Below are positions 8,292 through 16,529 of a stretch of DNA of 64,000 nt, one piece after another (the first letter of the stretch is position 1; each line of letters starts with the position of its first letter). Below the pieces are notes generated by a model. It was not told the DNA's origin. It worked only from the letters and a program-made list of their open reading frames with translations, and searched no databases. Source of the DNA: Vogesella mureinivorans (lineage in GTDB: Bacteria; Pseudomonadota; Gammaproteobacteria; Burkholderiales; Chromobacteriaceae). The stretch covers positions 124,001 through 188,000 of the forward strand of contig NZ_VMTV02000291.1 of the NCBI RefSeq assembly GCF_007644035.1, read 5' to 3'. Position numbers and translations under genes: made by a program.

Positions 8292-9035
8292 CTACTGCTC
8301 TACTGCCTGATGTCGTGCCAGCAGCGCATCCAGCTGCCCGCTACGCTCCATCAGCTCCAGCTGCCGGTCTAGCTGCCGCAACAACTGTTCGGCATGCGGG
8401 TACGCGCGCGACACCATAAAATGCAGCGGTACCGGCACCAGGCCGGGTAACAGCCGGGCTTGCAGGCGCCCGCCGTCTTCGCCCAGCAAACCCAGCAACT
8501 GCAGGCTGCGCCCTACTTCCACATACTCGGCAAAGCCACGACAGCGGCCAGCTTGCAGCTTTTTCATCACCAGCAGGTAGCTGGACGAGCCCTCATCGAC
8601 ATCTTCCGGCTTCAGGCCAAAAGGGGCGTAGTTAAAGCCGATCAGGCCACACAAGGGCAAGCCCGGCGCCGCACCGGGCCACAGAAACAACGCCGGGCGC
8701 AAATGCAGGTAGCGGCGGCTGAACAAAAACAACCGTGCCCGCTCGGCAGAAAAGGTCGCCCCCATCACCACCTGCACCTGCCGCCCCTGCTCGGCCAGGC
8801 TCAGGCAGCGGCGAAACGGCAACAACACGAACTCGGGGCGAAACGCGCTGGTACTCAACACCGCATGCAGCACATCCGGCGAATACCCCAGCACCGGGCG
8901 CGCATTATTATGCTGCGGCGGGCCGAAGTAAGACGATGGCGGCCAACCATTGTCACCACCACAGGCCACAATACCTGTGGCAGCGGCCACCTTGGCAGCC
9001 ATCAGGCAGAACATAAAGAAAAGCAGCCTCGCCAT
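8292..9035 (-). CDS. Periplasmic solute-binding-like protein
   Basis: A 247-residue protein with a signal peptide (MARLLFFMFCLMAAKVAAA) and a mature part of the type-3 bacterial extracellular solute-binding fold (GYSPDVLHAVL, FVLLPFRRCLSLAEQG, ... a C-terminal helix LLRQLDRQLELMERSGQLDALLARH). This two-lobe pattern is found in amino-acid-binding proteins and in stand-alone periplasmic sensors of Neisseriales and Pseudomonas. No transporter genes flank it, so a sensory or accessory role is possible. The ribosome-binding site AAAGGAAA precedes the ATG. Confidence 0.75.
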   Translation of the reverse strand: MARLLFFMFCLMAAKVAAATGIVACGGDNGWPPSSYFGPPQHNNARPVLGYSPDVLHAVLSTSAFRPEFVLLPFRRCLSLAEQGRQVQVVMGATFSAERARLFLFSRRYLHLRPALFLWPGAAPGLPLCGLIGFNYAPFGLKPEDVDEGSSSYLLVMKKLQAGRCRGFAEYVEVGRSLQLLGLLGEDGGRLQARLLPGLVPVPLHFMVSRAYPHAEQLLRQLDRQLELMERSGQLDALLARHQAVEQ

Positions 9036-9226
9036 AATTTCCTTTCTATCGAGACTGGCAGACTAACAGCGCAGGCGTACGGCAACAAGTACTCGCCAGC
9101 GCCGCCGCAGCAGCACGCACCATTTCTATAAACCGATATAAAAACAACACCCTGCCCGCTACGGCAAAAAGAGGCTTGCCTTTGCTTTTGAATACGTACA
9201 AAATCAGAACCAAGGAGATCACACAC

Positions 9227-9805
9227 ATGACACAAGGTGGAAAACGCGAAGGCGCAGGCCGCAAATCACGCTTTGGTGGCGACAAAACCGTAGCCATGCG
9301 CGTGCCCGAGCCGCTCAAACCCGTGCTGGAAGGCTGGCTGGACGAATACCGCAGCCTGCGCGGCCTACGCGGCAACAGCGCTGGCGACATCGCCCTGCTG
9401 GGCGAAGCCCTGAAAAACATGTCGCTGCCGCTGTTTGCCAGCCGTGTGCCTGCAGGCTCGCCCGTGGCCGCCGACGACCTGAAAGAAGCCGACATCGACC
9501 TGAACCAGCACCTGGTGCGCAAGCCTGCGTCCACCTTTCTGGTCACCGTCAAAGGCGACTCCATGATCAACGCCGGCATACACGACGGCGACCTGCTGGT
9601 TGTCGACCGCTCGCTGGAGCCGCGCAACGGCAAGGTGGTGGTGGCCGTGATCAACGACGAACTTACCGTAAAGCGCCTGGAACGCTCGGCCGGCCGCATC
9701 CGCCTGCTGCCGGAAAACCCCGATTTCAAACCGATAGAAGTACCCGAAGACGCCAGTTTCTTCGTGTGGGGCGTCGTCACCAATGTCATTCACGCAGTGG
9801 ACTGA
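9227..9805 (+). CDS. UmuD-like S24 peptidase (LexA/UmuD family), no umuC partner
   Basis: A 192-residue protein. AAGGAGATC lies 7 bases before the ATG at 9227. The first 40 residues are basic (GGKREGAGRKSRFGG), followed by a predicted self-cleavage site at Ala76-Gly77 (RVPAGSP). The S24 catalytic dyad is Ser112 (KGDSM) and Lys149 (ELTVKRL). UmuD proteins self-cleave on RecA filaments and then join UmuC as DNA polymerase V; LexA-type regulators use the same chemistry. No umuC follows and I found no SOS box upstream, so it may be a regulator or an orphan UmuD. A 49-residue gene follows 14 bases later. Confidence 0.85.
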   Translation: MTQGGKREGAGRKSRFGGDKTVAMRVPEPLKPVLEGWLDEYRSLRGLRGNSAGDIALLGEALKNMSLPLFASRVPAGSPVAADDLKEADIDLNQHLVRKPASTFLVTVKGDSMINAGIHDGDLLVVDRSLEPRNGKVVVAVINDELTVKRLERSAGRIRLLPENPDFKPIEVPEDASFFVWGVVTNVIHAVD

Positions 9806-9819
9806 ACAAGGAGCGCAGC

Positions 9820-9969
9820 ATGAACAAGCATAACGACCCGGTAAAAATGATGTTCCGCGACTGGAAGCGCCTGCCACGTGCCTTTCGCGCCGTGATCGAA
9901 GGCCAGCCGCAAGTGCTGCTTACCCGCACCGGCCGCAGCTACTACGCCCCGGTAGAGTTTGTCGGCTAA
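9820..9969 (+). CDS. Small hypothetical protein (49 aa)
   Basis: Starts MNKHNDPVKMMFRDWKRLPRAFRAV, ends YYAPVEFVG, and has AAGGAGCG placed correctly before its ATG. It follows the UmuD-like gene by 14 bases and probably shares its transcript. It is basic in the N-terminal half, has no membrane segment, and I recognise no family. Confidence 0.55.
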   Translation: MNKHNDPVKMMFRDWKRLPRAFRAVIEGQPQVLLTRTGRSYYAPVEFVG

Positions 9970-10275
9970 GCGTGCCAGCCTGGGGGCCCGGTGGGCAAAC
10001 CACCGGCCAACCCACAGGCAAAACACTCGCTGCCGGCAAGCCGCCGACAGCCTGCAACACAGGCAGCAAAGCCCGCTCTTGCCAACACCGCACCCGCTTG
10101 CAGCAGGCTTTGCCGCCACACCCGTACAAACAGGGCGCTGCCCCACGTTATGCAGCCCCTGATTACCGTGTCAGCCCACCCCGGCCATGCCGGGGCCATG
10201 ACAGGCCCGAGTTGGCCGCCCCCCGGCCCCTGCCACACCGGCAGGGGCTTTGCTTTGGCCGGCGCAGCGCACGGC
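9970..10275. other. Intergenic region between convergent units
   Basis: About 300 bp, GC-rich, with no frame of coding quality. It holds a hairpin (10225-10252) and one copy of the 9-base repeat core on the minus strand at 10211-10219. Confidence 0.5.
10225..10252. terminator. Probable terminator between the small ORF and the GNAT pseudogene
   Basis: GCCCCTGCC / GGCAGGGGC, a 9-bp stem with a 5-base loop, followed by TTTG. The T-run is short, so efficiency is uncertain. Confidence 0.5.
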
Positions 10276-10775
10276 TCAGGCAGCGGCCTGCCTGGCGGCA
10301 AACTCGGGCGCCAGCAGCGAAAACTGCAGCAGATCGTGGTATTGCCCCAGCCAGAAGCCCGCATCGCGCAGCCGGCCTTCTTCTACAAAACCCAGCTTGC
10401 GCGCCAGCTTTAGCGATGCCGCATTGTCGGGGTGAATGCAGGCATCAATGCGGTGAAGCTGCATCTGGTCAAAACCCCAGCCCAGCACGGCCTGCAGCGC
10501 CTCCTGCATATAGCCCTGCCCCCACGCCGCCCGCCCCAGCTCGTAGCCCAGCGTGGCGCGCCGCCAGCCCTGATTCCAGGCAAACAGCCCGCAGGTGCCA
10601 AGCAGCGGGCCGCCACAATCTGCGCCATCTGTGCGGCGTCACTTACCGGGTCGGTACCGAACCAGCGCATGGCGTCTGCGTCGGCAAATACCGGCAACAG
10701 TGCCGGCACATCGTGCTGGCCTATCTGCCGCAGCTGCAATCGGCGGGTGTACAGCAAGGGGAAGGTATCGGGCAT
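10276..10775 (-). pseudogene. RimJ/RimL-type GNAT acetyltransferase, broken by a deletion and frameshift
   Basis: The N-terminal part (MPDTFPLLYTRRLQLRQIG, ... FADADAMRWFGTDP) is read in one frame up to about 10625. The rest of the domain, including LLGTCGLFAWNQGWRRA, YELGRAAWGQGYMQEAL, the acetyl-CoA loop, and LHRIDACIHPDNAASLKLARKLGF, is in another frame to the stop at 10276. Between AQMAQIVA and GPLLGTCG about 20 residues that family members have are missing, so the lesion is a small deletion that also shifts the frame, not just a one-base slip. Intact members acetylate N-terminal amino groups of ribosomal or other proteins. Inference: loss of function. Confidence 0.75.
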
Positions 10776-10792
10776 GGCGATCTCGGCATGAA

Positions 10793-10805
10793 AAGGTTGG
10801 CCGCA
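10793..10805 (-). repeat. DUS-like 13-mer upstream of the GNAT pseudogene
   Basis: A perfect minus-strand copy (AAGGTTGGCCGCA on plus) 17 bases before the pseudogene start. Confidence 0.7.
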
Positions 10806-10986
10806 CAGGCAGGCGGGCCAGTTTACCTGACGGCCTGATGATGTAGGCATGGGGCCATGTTTAATCGGGCTACCCCAGCACCCAGCGCAAACGATCGCCG
10901 GCCGGCATGGCGGCCATCGTGCCATGCGCATCAAGCGGCACGCTCAACACGCAGCTTGCCGGCTGACGGCAGCACACCCCGGCGCG

Positions 10987-11481
10987 TCATGTCTTCACGA
11001 TGATCGACTCGCATTTCATGTGGTGCATGAACTCGCGCAAAATCAATAAGCGGGCGGCAAACAGCCGGTCTGCGGGCAGCCCTTCCACCGACGCTGGCCG
11101 CCCCTGAATCACCGCGACCAGGCGCCCGAAAGTGTGCTCTACGACATCACGGCTCAGCGCGGTTTCTGCTTGCAGCGGGATAGCGGCCAACTTGGCGATA
11201 TCCAGAATCTGGCTGTCTGGCGTATGCAAGGGCAGCACTTGCCCGGCCAGGCGGTGCCAGGTCTCCAGCTTGTTTTCGATCTCCTCTATCGCGTACTCCA
11301 CCTCTAGCGCGCTTGGCGGCTCGTGCTTGAACCAGCGGCGGGCAATCGACGCGACGCCGATATCCAGAACATATTCCTCTGGCTGCGCCATGGGGCTCGT
11401 GCGCGTCAAGTGCAACTGATCCGCGCCCAGCGTTAGCCGCCATGCCGCTTCATTAACCTTGCCGTGCAAGTCCGTGTGCAT
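10987..11481 (-). CDS. Hypothetical protein (164 aa)
   Basis: Starts MHTDLHGKVNEAAWRLTLGAD and is soluble with no signal peptide. It contains the stretch VASIARRWFKHEPPSALEVEYAI followed by long helices and an ending FAARLLILREFMHHMK. The codon usage and even composition suggest a real gene. I cannot assign a family; the repeated acidic-helix pattern is not enough to name one. The frame is open to 11631, but the ATG at 11481 is the more natural start. The gene is probably monocistronic. Confidence 0.6.
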   Translation of the reverse strand: MHTDLHGKVNEAAWRLTLGADQLHLTRTSPMAQPEEYVLDIGVASIARRWFKHEPPSALEVEYAIEEIENKLETWHRLAGQVLPLHTPDSQILDIAKLAAIPLQAETALSRDVVEHTFGRLVAVIQGRPASVEGLPADRLFAARLLILREFMHHMKCESIIVKT

Positions 11482-11652
11482 GATGGTAGGTATCCTCAGA
11501 TAGTTTCCATGGCAACGCCCAGCGCAGCCAGACGCGGTGTGAATAGCGCCATCAAGGCACCACACGGCTAATGTACAACGGCTGGCCAGCAGGGCGAAAC
11601 GCTGCTCAGGCCAGCCCCGCCACGGCAGCAAGACAAGCCGGACTCAGCATGC

Positions 11653-11675
11653 AAAAAGCCACCCGAAGGTGGCTT
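11653..11675 (-). terminator. Intrinsic terminator of the sugar permease gene
   Basis: On the minus strand: AGCCACC-TTCG-GGTGGCT, a 7-bp stem with a stable UUCG tetraloop, followed by TTTTG. Confidence 0.85.
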
Positions 11676-11689
11676 GGTCTGCAGGGCGC

Positions 11690-12913
11690 TTAGCGCGGGC
11701 GATAACCCACCAGGCCATAGTACAGAATGAATACATAGCACAGCAGCGGCACACCAAACGAGGCCAGCAAGCTGATGTTGTCTGCCACGCTGGCTTGCAG
11801 CAGCGGCAATACCGCGCCACCCACAATAGCCATGCATAGCACGCCGGAGCCGGCGCCGGTGAGCTTGCCCAGGCTAGCCAGTGCCAGCGAGAAAATGGTG
11901 GGGAACATGATGGAGTTGCACAGGCCCACGGCCAGCAAACTCCACATGGCCACCTTGCCACCGGCCAGCATGGCTACAGCAATCAGCAACACCGACAGCA
12001 AGGCTGCACAGGCCAATACCTTGCTGGCCGCCACGCGACGCATCAGCGCGCTACCAATGAAGCGGCCAACCATGGCCCCGCCCCAGTACAGCGCCAGCAG
12101 CTTACCGGCATCCACCTGGCTCAGGCCCCCGACATCCGGCTGCTCCATCAGGCTCACCAGAAAGCTGCCAATACCGACCTCGGCGCCCACGTACACAAAA
12201 ATGCCCACGGCACCCAGTACCAGGTGGCGGTGCTGCCATACGCTGCCCACGGCCTGGCTGTCTTGAGCGGCATCATCCTGAATAACCGGCAGGCGCAGCA
12301 TGGCAAATACAGCGGCAATGGCAAACAGCGCGGCCGCCAGCATCAGGTAAGGGCCTTGCACCGAAGCGGCTTCGGCCAGCGCTTTTTCCTGCGCCGATAC
12401 ACCGGTAACGTGCTGTGTACCGGCCAGAATCAGCACCGCACCCAGCAGCGGCGCCACCGTGGTGCCCAGCGAGTTAAACGCCTGCGTCAGGTTCAGGCGG
12501 CTGGAGGCAGTGGCTACCGGGCCCAGGCGTGTAACGTAAGGGTTGGCCGCCACCTGCAAAATGGTAATGCCGCTGGCCAGGACAAAGAGCGCCCCCAGAA
12601 ACGCCGGGTAGGACAAGCTGGCCGCCGCCGGGTAAAACAGCAGGCAGCCTACCCCGGCAATACCCAGACCGGCCACGATGCCACGCTGGTAGCCCAGCAG
12701 GTGTACCAGGCGGCCGGCAGGCAAGGACACCACAAAATAGGCGGTAAAAAAGCTGAACTGGATCAGTGCGGCCTGCACATAGCTCAGCGAGAACACCCCT
12801 TTGAGGTGCGGAACCAGAATGTCGTTCAGCGAGGTAATCAGGCCCCACATGAAAAACAGGGTAGTCAGGACGGCGAGCGACTTGCCGTGTTGTGTCTCTC
12901 CATGCGCGTGCAT
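11690..12913 (-). CDS. FHS-family sugar MFS permease (FucP/GluP-like)
   Basis: A 407-residue, 12-helix inner-membrane proton symporter. The FHS signatures are clear: LTTLFFMWGLITSLNDILVPHLK in helix 1, QFSFFTAYFVVSLPAGRLV, and NPYVTRLGP after helix 5. FucP imports L-fucose; GluP imports glucose and galactose. The substrate cannot be fixed here, and there are no sugar-metabolism genes next to it. The ATG at 12913 has CGGAG 9 bases upstream, and the frame's 5' extension lacks homology. It ends in a good terminator. Confidence 0.88.
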   Translation of the reverse strand: MHAHGETQHGKSLAVLTTLFFMWGLITSLNDILVPHLKGVFSLSYVQAALIQFSFFTAYFVVSLPAGRLVHLLGYQRGIVAGLGIAGVGCLLFYPAAASLSYPAFLGALFVLASGITILQVAANPYVTRLGPVATASSRLNLTQAFNSLGTTVAPLLGAVLILAGTQHVTGVSAQEKALAEAASVQGPYLMLAAALFAIAAVFAMLRLPVIQDDAAQDSQAVGSVWQHRHLVLGAVGIFVYVGAEVGIGSFLVSLMEQPDVGGLSQVDAGKLLALYWGGAMVGRFIGSALMRRVAASKVLACAALLSVLLIAVAMLAGGKVAMWSLLAVGLCNSIMFPTIFSLALASLGKLTGAGSGVLCMAIVGGAVLPLLQASVADNISLLASFGVPLLCYVFILYYGLVGYRPR

Positions 12914-13143
12914 GTATCGTGCTCCGGTGGTAATGGGCGAAGGCGCGCAGTCTAAGTTCAAGTAGCAATGTACTCGACTGTTTTCATGGTTTTTTATCCA
13001 CCCCGCCGCCTGGGCTACCGGCAAACATCAATACAAACAAAAACTTAACCAGGCACGGCAGACATCACCCGGCAGCCAGCCCGGCCAGAAGGCTGATATT
13101 TAATGTAAGCTTCGCGTAAGAAAACTACACCACACCGCCGTCA

Positions 13144-13156
13144 TGCGGCCAACCTT
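13144..13156 (+). repeat. DUS-like 13-mer downstream of the lysR gene
   Basis: Perfect plus-strand copy (TGCGGCCAACCTT) 20 bases beyond the LysR stop, in a 262-bp intergenic stretch (12914-13175) that otherwise holds only the presumed permease promoter region. Confidence 0.7.
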
Positions 13157-13175
13157 GGTGCAACAAGCAGCCGTT

Positions 13176-14090
13176 TCATGGTGCCGTAGCGGCGCGCCCG
13201 TCAGCAAAATACTGGCGCACGCATTGCACAAATGCCTGCACCAGCGGGCTGTCACTCTGCTGCCGCCAGGCCACCCCCACACCGATAGACAGCAGCTCGC
13301 CTTCGGCAAAGCGCCGGTACACCACGCCGCTACGCCGGATCTGGCGCAAGGAGCGCGGTATCAGGGCCCCGCCCTGCCCTGCGGCAACCTGCGCCAGCAA
13401 GATATGGTGCTCGGGCGGCTCCGGCACAAAGCGCGGCGGCCGGGGCAGCGCCTGAAAAGCGGGCTGGCAAAAGTCGTAATAAGCCGGGTTCAGCGCCCGG
13501 CCAAACCAGAACAGCGCCTCCCCCTGCAAGTCGGCCAGCCTGACCTGGCGCTTTCTGGCCAGCGGGTGGCTGGCAGGCAGGGCCAGCATCAGCGGGTCGT
13601 CAAACAGTTTTTCTACCACCAGTTCGTTCGTCAGCGAAGGCAGGCCGATCAGCGCCACATCCAGCTCGCCACGGCGTAGCTGGCGTATGAGCTGTATGGA
13701 AAGCTGGCGCGAAATGGCCAGCCGTACCCCTGGGCAGGGCGCTGCCAGCATGGCAGACCAGTCTGGGAAGATACCGCTGTCTACCACCGTGGTCATGCCG
13801 ATGCGCAACACCGCACCCGAATCTTGCTGCCGCGCATGCTGCAGCACGCTTTCGGCCTGCTGCAGCAGCGCCCGTGCATCTGCCAGAAAATGCACGCCCG
13901 CCTCGGTCATGCGCACGCCCCGCGTGTCCCGCTCGAACAGCTGCCGCCCCAGCACGGCCTCCAGCTGCTGAATCTGCCGGCTCAGTGGTGGCTGTGTCAT
14001 GCACAGCCGCTCTGCCGCCTGGCGAAAGTTCAGTAGCTCGGCCACCGCGACAAAGCACTGTAGCTGTCTGGGTTTGAATAATCGGCTCAT
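13176..14090 (-). CDS. LysR-type transcriptional regulator
   Basis: 304 residues. The N-terminal winged helix-turn-helix reads RQLQCFVAVAELLNFRQAAERLCMTQPPLSRQIQQLE, the typical LysR pattern. The inducer-binding domain follows (LRIGMTT..., ELDVALIGLP, FVPEPPEHHILLAQVAAGQGGALIP). It is divergent from the eight-gene unit that starts at 14246 and is the obvious candidate to control it; GGTAT/ATACC elements lie between them. The inducer is unknown. Confidence 0.92.
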   Translation of the reverse strand: MSRLFKPRQLQCFVAVAELLNFRQAAERLCMTQPPLSRQIQQLEAVLGRQLFERDTRGVRMTEAGVHFLADARALLQQAESVLQHARQQDSGAVLRIGMTTVVDSGIFPDWSAMLAAPCPGVRLAISRQLSIQLIRQLRRGELDVALIGLPSLTNELVVEKLFDDPLMLALPASHPLARKRQVRLADLQGEALFWFGRALNPAYYDFCQPAFQALPRPPRFVPEPPEHHILLAQVAAGQGGALIPRSLRQIRRSGVVYRRFAEGELLSIGVGVAWRQQSDSPLVQAFVQCVRQYFADGRAATAP

Positions 14091-14149
14091 CCATATACCT
14101 CGTTATCACCGTATTAAACCTTATGCAGTCCAGTGCGCCATCCACAAAA

Positions 14150-14208
14150 GGTATCAAGCAAAAGGTATTAGTCATACCCGTTCAGCGCAGTCTAACTTAT
14201 GTCATACC
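14150..14208. promoter_or_regulatory. Likely LysR binding region between divergent genes
   Basis: GGTAT-N5-ATACC (14164-14178) is an interrupted palindrome. A further GGTAT lies at 14150 and a GTCATACC at 14201, echoing the GTCATACC at 14171 exactly 30 bases upstream. Position and repetition suit a LysR regulator acting on the 14246 operon; the assignment is inference. Confidence 0.45.
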
Positions 14209-14245
14209 GTTTAATCTGTTTTGCTTAAAAACCAAAGGACATGGC

Positions 14246-15049
14246 ATGAGCGACACACGTTACGAGCAAGGCTTGGCCCAGCTTTGCCTGGTAGAAGGCA
14301 CCACACAGCCCGGCATTATCCAGGCCATGGCGGCCATGGCACCGGACCTGGCCCGACTCACCATTGCCTTTGCCTACGGCGATGTCTACACCCGCCCGGG
14401 CCTGACACCCCGCCACCGGCAGCTGGCCACCATCGGCGTGCTGGCGGCTCTGGGCAATGCCCAGCCGCAGCTGAAATTCCACATCATGGGCGCCATACGC
14501 ATGGGCTGCAGCGCAAGCGAGGTAATCGAGGCGCTGATACACATGGCGGTGTACGCCGGCTTTCCGGCTGCGCTAAACGGGGTCTTCACCGCGCAGGCGG
14601 CGTTCGAGGCGCTGCAGCTTAGCCCGCCGGAACCCAGCCCGCCGGCCAACCCTGTCATGGCAACCGACACCGCGCGCTACGACGCAGGCTGGGCCGCGTT
14701 AAGCCATATCGACGGTGAAGCCGGCTTTCGCGTGGTAGACAGCCTGAAAGCCATTGCGCCAGACCTGGCGCACTTTGTGGTGGCGTTTGCCTTTGGCGAT
14801 ATCTACACCCGCCCCGGGCTGGACTTGCTGTCACGCGAAATCGTCACCGTGGCGGCCCTGGCCGCCATGGGCACCGCCACGGCCCAGCTGAAAGTGCATA
14901 TCCACGGCCTGTTGAACGTAGGCGGCACGCAGGAGCAGCTTACCGAAACCCTTATCCACACCGCGGTGTACGCCGGCTTTCCGGCTGCCATCAACGGCAT
15001 GTTGGCCGCACAAGACGTACTGCAGGCACGCCAGGCCCATGCGGCCTGA
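14246..15049 (+). CDS. Tandem carboxymuconolactone decarboxylase-like protein
   Basis: 267 residues built from two similar halves of about 125 residues. Each has RY..G.A.L / Y(D)AGWAALS, AMAAMAPDLARLTIAFAYGDVYTRPG and (A)PDLAHFVVAFAFGDIYTRPG, then Q.KFHI/KVHI and a shared VYAGFPAA.NG. This is the CMD/AhpD-like fold. Family members decarboxylate gamma-carboxymuconolactone or reduce peroxides; neither half has the CxxC of AhpD, so an isomerase/decarboxylase-type or structural role is more likely. AAAGGA is correctly placed before the ATG at 14246. It is the first gene of the LysR-flanked unit. Confidence 0.8.
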   Translation: MSDTRYEQGLAQLCLVEGTTQPGIIQAMAAMAPDLARLTIAFAYGDVYTRPGLTPRHRQLATIGVLAALGNAQPQLKFHIMGAIRMGCSASEVIEALIHMAVYAGFPAALNGVFTAQAAFEALQLSPPEPSPPANPVMATDTARYDAGWAALSHIDGEAGFRVVDSLKAIAPDLAHFVVAFAFGDIYTRPGLDLLSREIVTVAALAAMGTATAQLKVHIHGLLNVGGTQEQLTETLIHTAVYAGFPAAINGMLAAQDVLQARQAHAA

Positions 15050-15087
15050 GCGTGCTAACAGCTTCCACCCCCTAAACGGAGCACCTT

Positions 15088-15723
15088 ATGTCTACCCAAC
15101 TCTTACTCGTCAGCGAAGCACCCACACTACCCGGCCAGGCGCTAACGGCAGCCCGGGCCTGGGCGGGCACCATCGCACCCGACTGGGTAGCGGCCCGTCA
15201 GCTGTATACCGCACTGGACGGCAGCAGCGTACTGGAGCTGATGGCCTTGCCCGACATGGCCAATCTGGCCCTGCTGGATAGCTGGTGGGCACACTGCTTG
15301 CAGGCAACGCGCCCTTATTTACAGGGCGACATGTGCCGGCAGGTGCTGCGCTTTGTCGAGGCACCCAAAGACTGCGCCACCCCGCTGCCCCGTACCCGCT
15401 ATATCCAGCTGCGCCATGTCGAGGTACGCCCACCCGTACACGAGGCGTACCTGGCGTGGCGCGAGCAAACCATTTTTCAGGTAGTGCGCGAGGCCAGCGA
15501 AGTAGAAACCTTTCTGGCCTATCACTCGCTGATCAGCAGCGAGCCCGGCGTGATGTTTGTATCCGGTTTCTCGGGCAGCCTTGCCGCCTATAGCGCGGTA
15601 TTTGGCAGCCCGGCTTACCAGGACATCGTGCGCCAGGCCGGCAACCGCTTTATTACCGGCGGTGAGCGTGGCTTGTACACCAAGCTTTACCAGGACATCA
15701 GCCAGCCGGAGCCGCAGCCATGA
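15088..15723 (+). CDS. Hypothetical protein of the LysR-flanked operon (211 aa)
   Basis: Starts MSTQLLLVSEAPTLPGQALTAA and has CGGAG before its ATG. It has no signal peptide or membrane helix. The C-terminal third (FMFVSG..., SAVFGSPAYQDIV, FITGGERGLY) and two repeated alpha/beta-like blocks are compatible with a ferredoxin-like dimeric alpha-beta barrel of the kind found in small oxygenases, but I cannot identify the family. Its stop overlaps the next start by 4 bases (ATGA), so it is co-translated with the SDR. Confidence 0.6.
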   Translation: MSTQLLLVSEAPTLPGQALTAARAWAGTIAPDWVAARQLYTALDGSSVLELMALPDMANLALLDSWWAHCLQATRPYLQGDMCRQVLRFVEAPKDCATPLPRTRYIQLRHVEVRPPVHEAYLAWREQTIFQVVREASEVETFLAYHSLISSEPGVMFVSGFSGSLAAYSAVFGSPAYQDIVRQAGNRFITGGERGLYTKLYQDISQPEPQP

Positions 15724-16520
15724 ACGCCACCCGACCGTTACAAAACCGTGTTGCCATGGTAAGCGGCGCCAGCGGCGGCATGGGCCAGGCCATCTGCGCC
15801 CAGCTGGCACAAGCCGGGGCGCAGGTGGTGATGCTGGGGCGCGACCTGGACCGGCTAAGGCAAGCGCGCGAACAGCTGGCCCGGCAATGGGGCATTGGTG
15901 ACTTGCTGTCCATACAGCAAATCGATATCCGCGATGCAAGCTCGGTGAGCCAGGCAATCGCCGCGCAGGGGCAGGCACTGGGCACGCCCGACATGCTGGT
16001 GCACGCAGCCGGTGACGGCCCGGTAGCGCCCTTGCTGGAGGCCACAGAAGCCATGTGGCAAGCCACCATACAGGGCAAGCTGCTCGGCACCATACGCCTG
16101 ACCCGTGCGGTGGCAGCAGGCATGGTGGCGCGCAAAAGTGGCCGTATCGTGATCATCAACGGGGTATTCGGCCGCGAGCCGGACCCGCTGTTTCCCATCA
16201 ACAGCACCGTAAATGCCGGCCTGGCGGCCTTTGGCAAAGCCAGCGCGCACGACCTGGGGCGGCACGGCATCTGCGTCAATGTCATCAACCCGGGCGCTAC
16301 CGACACGCCGCTGTGGGCAGATATCAGCCAGGCACTGGCCAGCCGGCTGCACACCACCGCCGATGCCGTGAGCCAGCAAGTACGCGACAAGATTCCCCTG
16401 GGCAGGTTGGCCGCACCCGACGATGTGGCCGCGCTGGTGGTATTCCTGGCATCGGCGGGCGGGCAGTACATCAACGGTGCGGCCATCACTGTCGATGGCG
16501 GCGCCAGCGCCGCTATCTAG
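15720..16520 (+). CDS. SDR-family protein lacking the canonical YxxxK catalytic pair
   Basis: 266 residues with the SDR cofactor motif (VSGASGGMG), an HAAG-like motif, PG-x-TDTPLW and a VDGG tail. At the place of the catalytic Tyr and Lys (YSxxK) it reads NSTVN, and the Ser-containing motif reads IINGVFG. The usual tetrad is therefore absent. Such proteins occur among ketoreductase-like SDRs that bind NAD(P)H but may use other residues or act non-catalytically. Within this operon it could serve a reduction step, but the missing residues argue for caution. A minus-strand copy of the dispersed repeat lies inside (16406-16415). Confidence 0.8.
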   Translation: MNATRPLQNRVAMVSGASGGMGQAICAQLAQAGAQVVMLGRDLDRLRQAREQLARQWGIGDLLSIQQIDIRDASSVSQAIAAQGQALGTPDMLVHAAGDGPVAPLLEATEAMWQATIQGKLLGTIRLTRAVAAGMVARKSGRIVIINGVFGREPDPLFPINSTVNAGLAAFGKASAHDLGRHGICVNVINPGATDTPLWADISQALASRLHTTADAVSQQVRDKIPLGRLAAPDDVAALVVFLASAGGQYINGAAITVDGGASAAI

Positions 16521-16529
16521 AAAGTGACC

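Noticed and set aside
9186-9203. TTTTG...CAAAA around TACGTA upstream of the UmuD-like gene
   Set aside because: The two inverted parts do not share one centre, and it does not match a LexA box; treated as chance.
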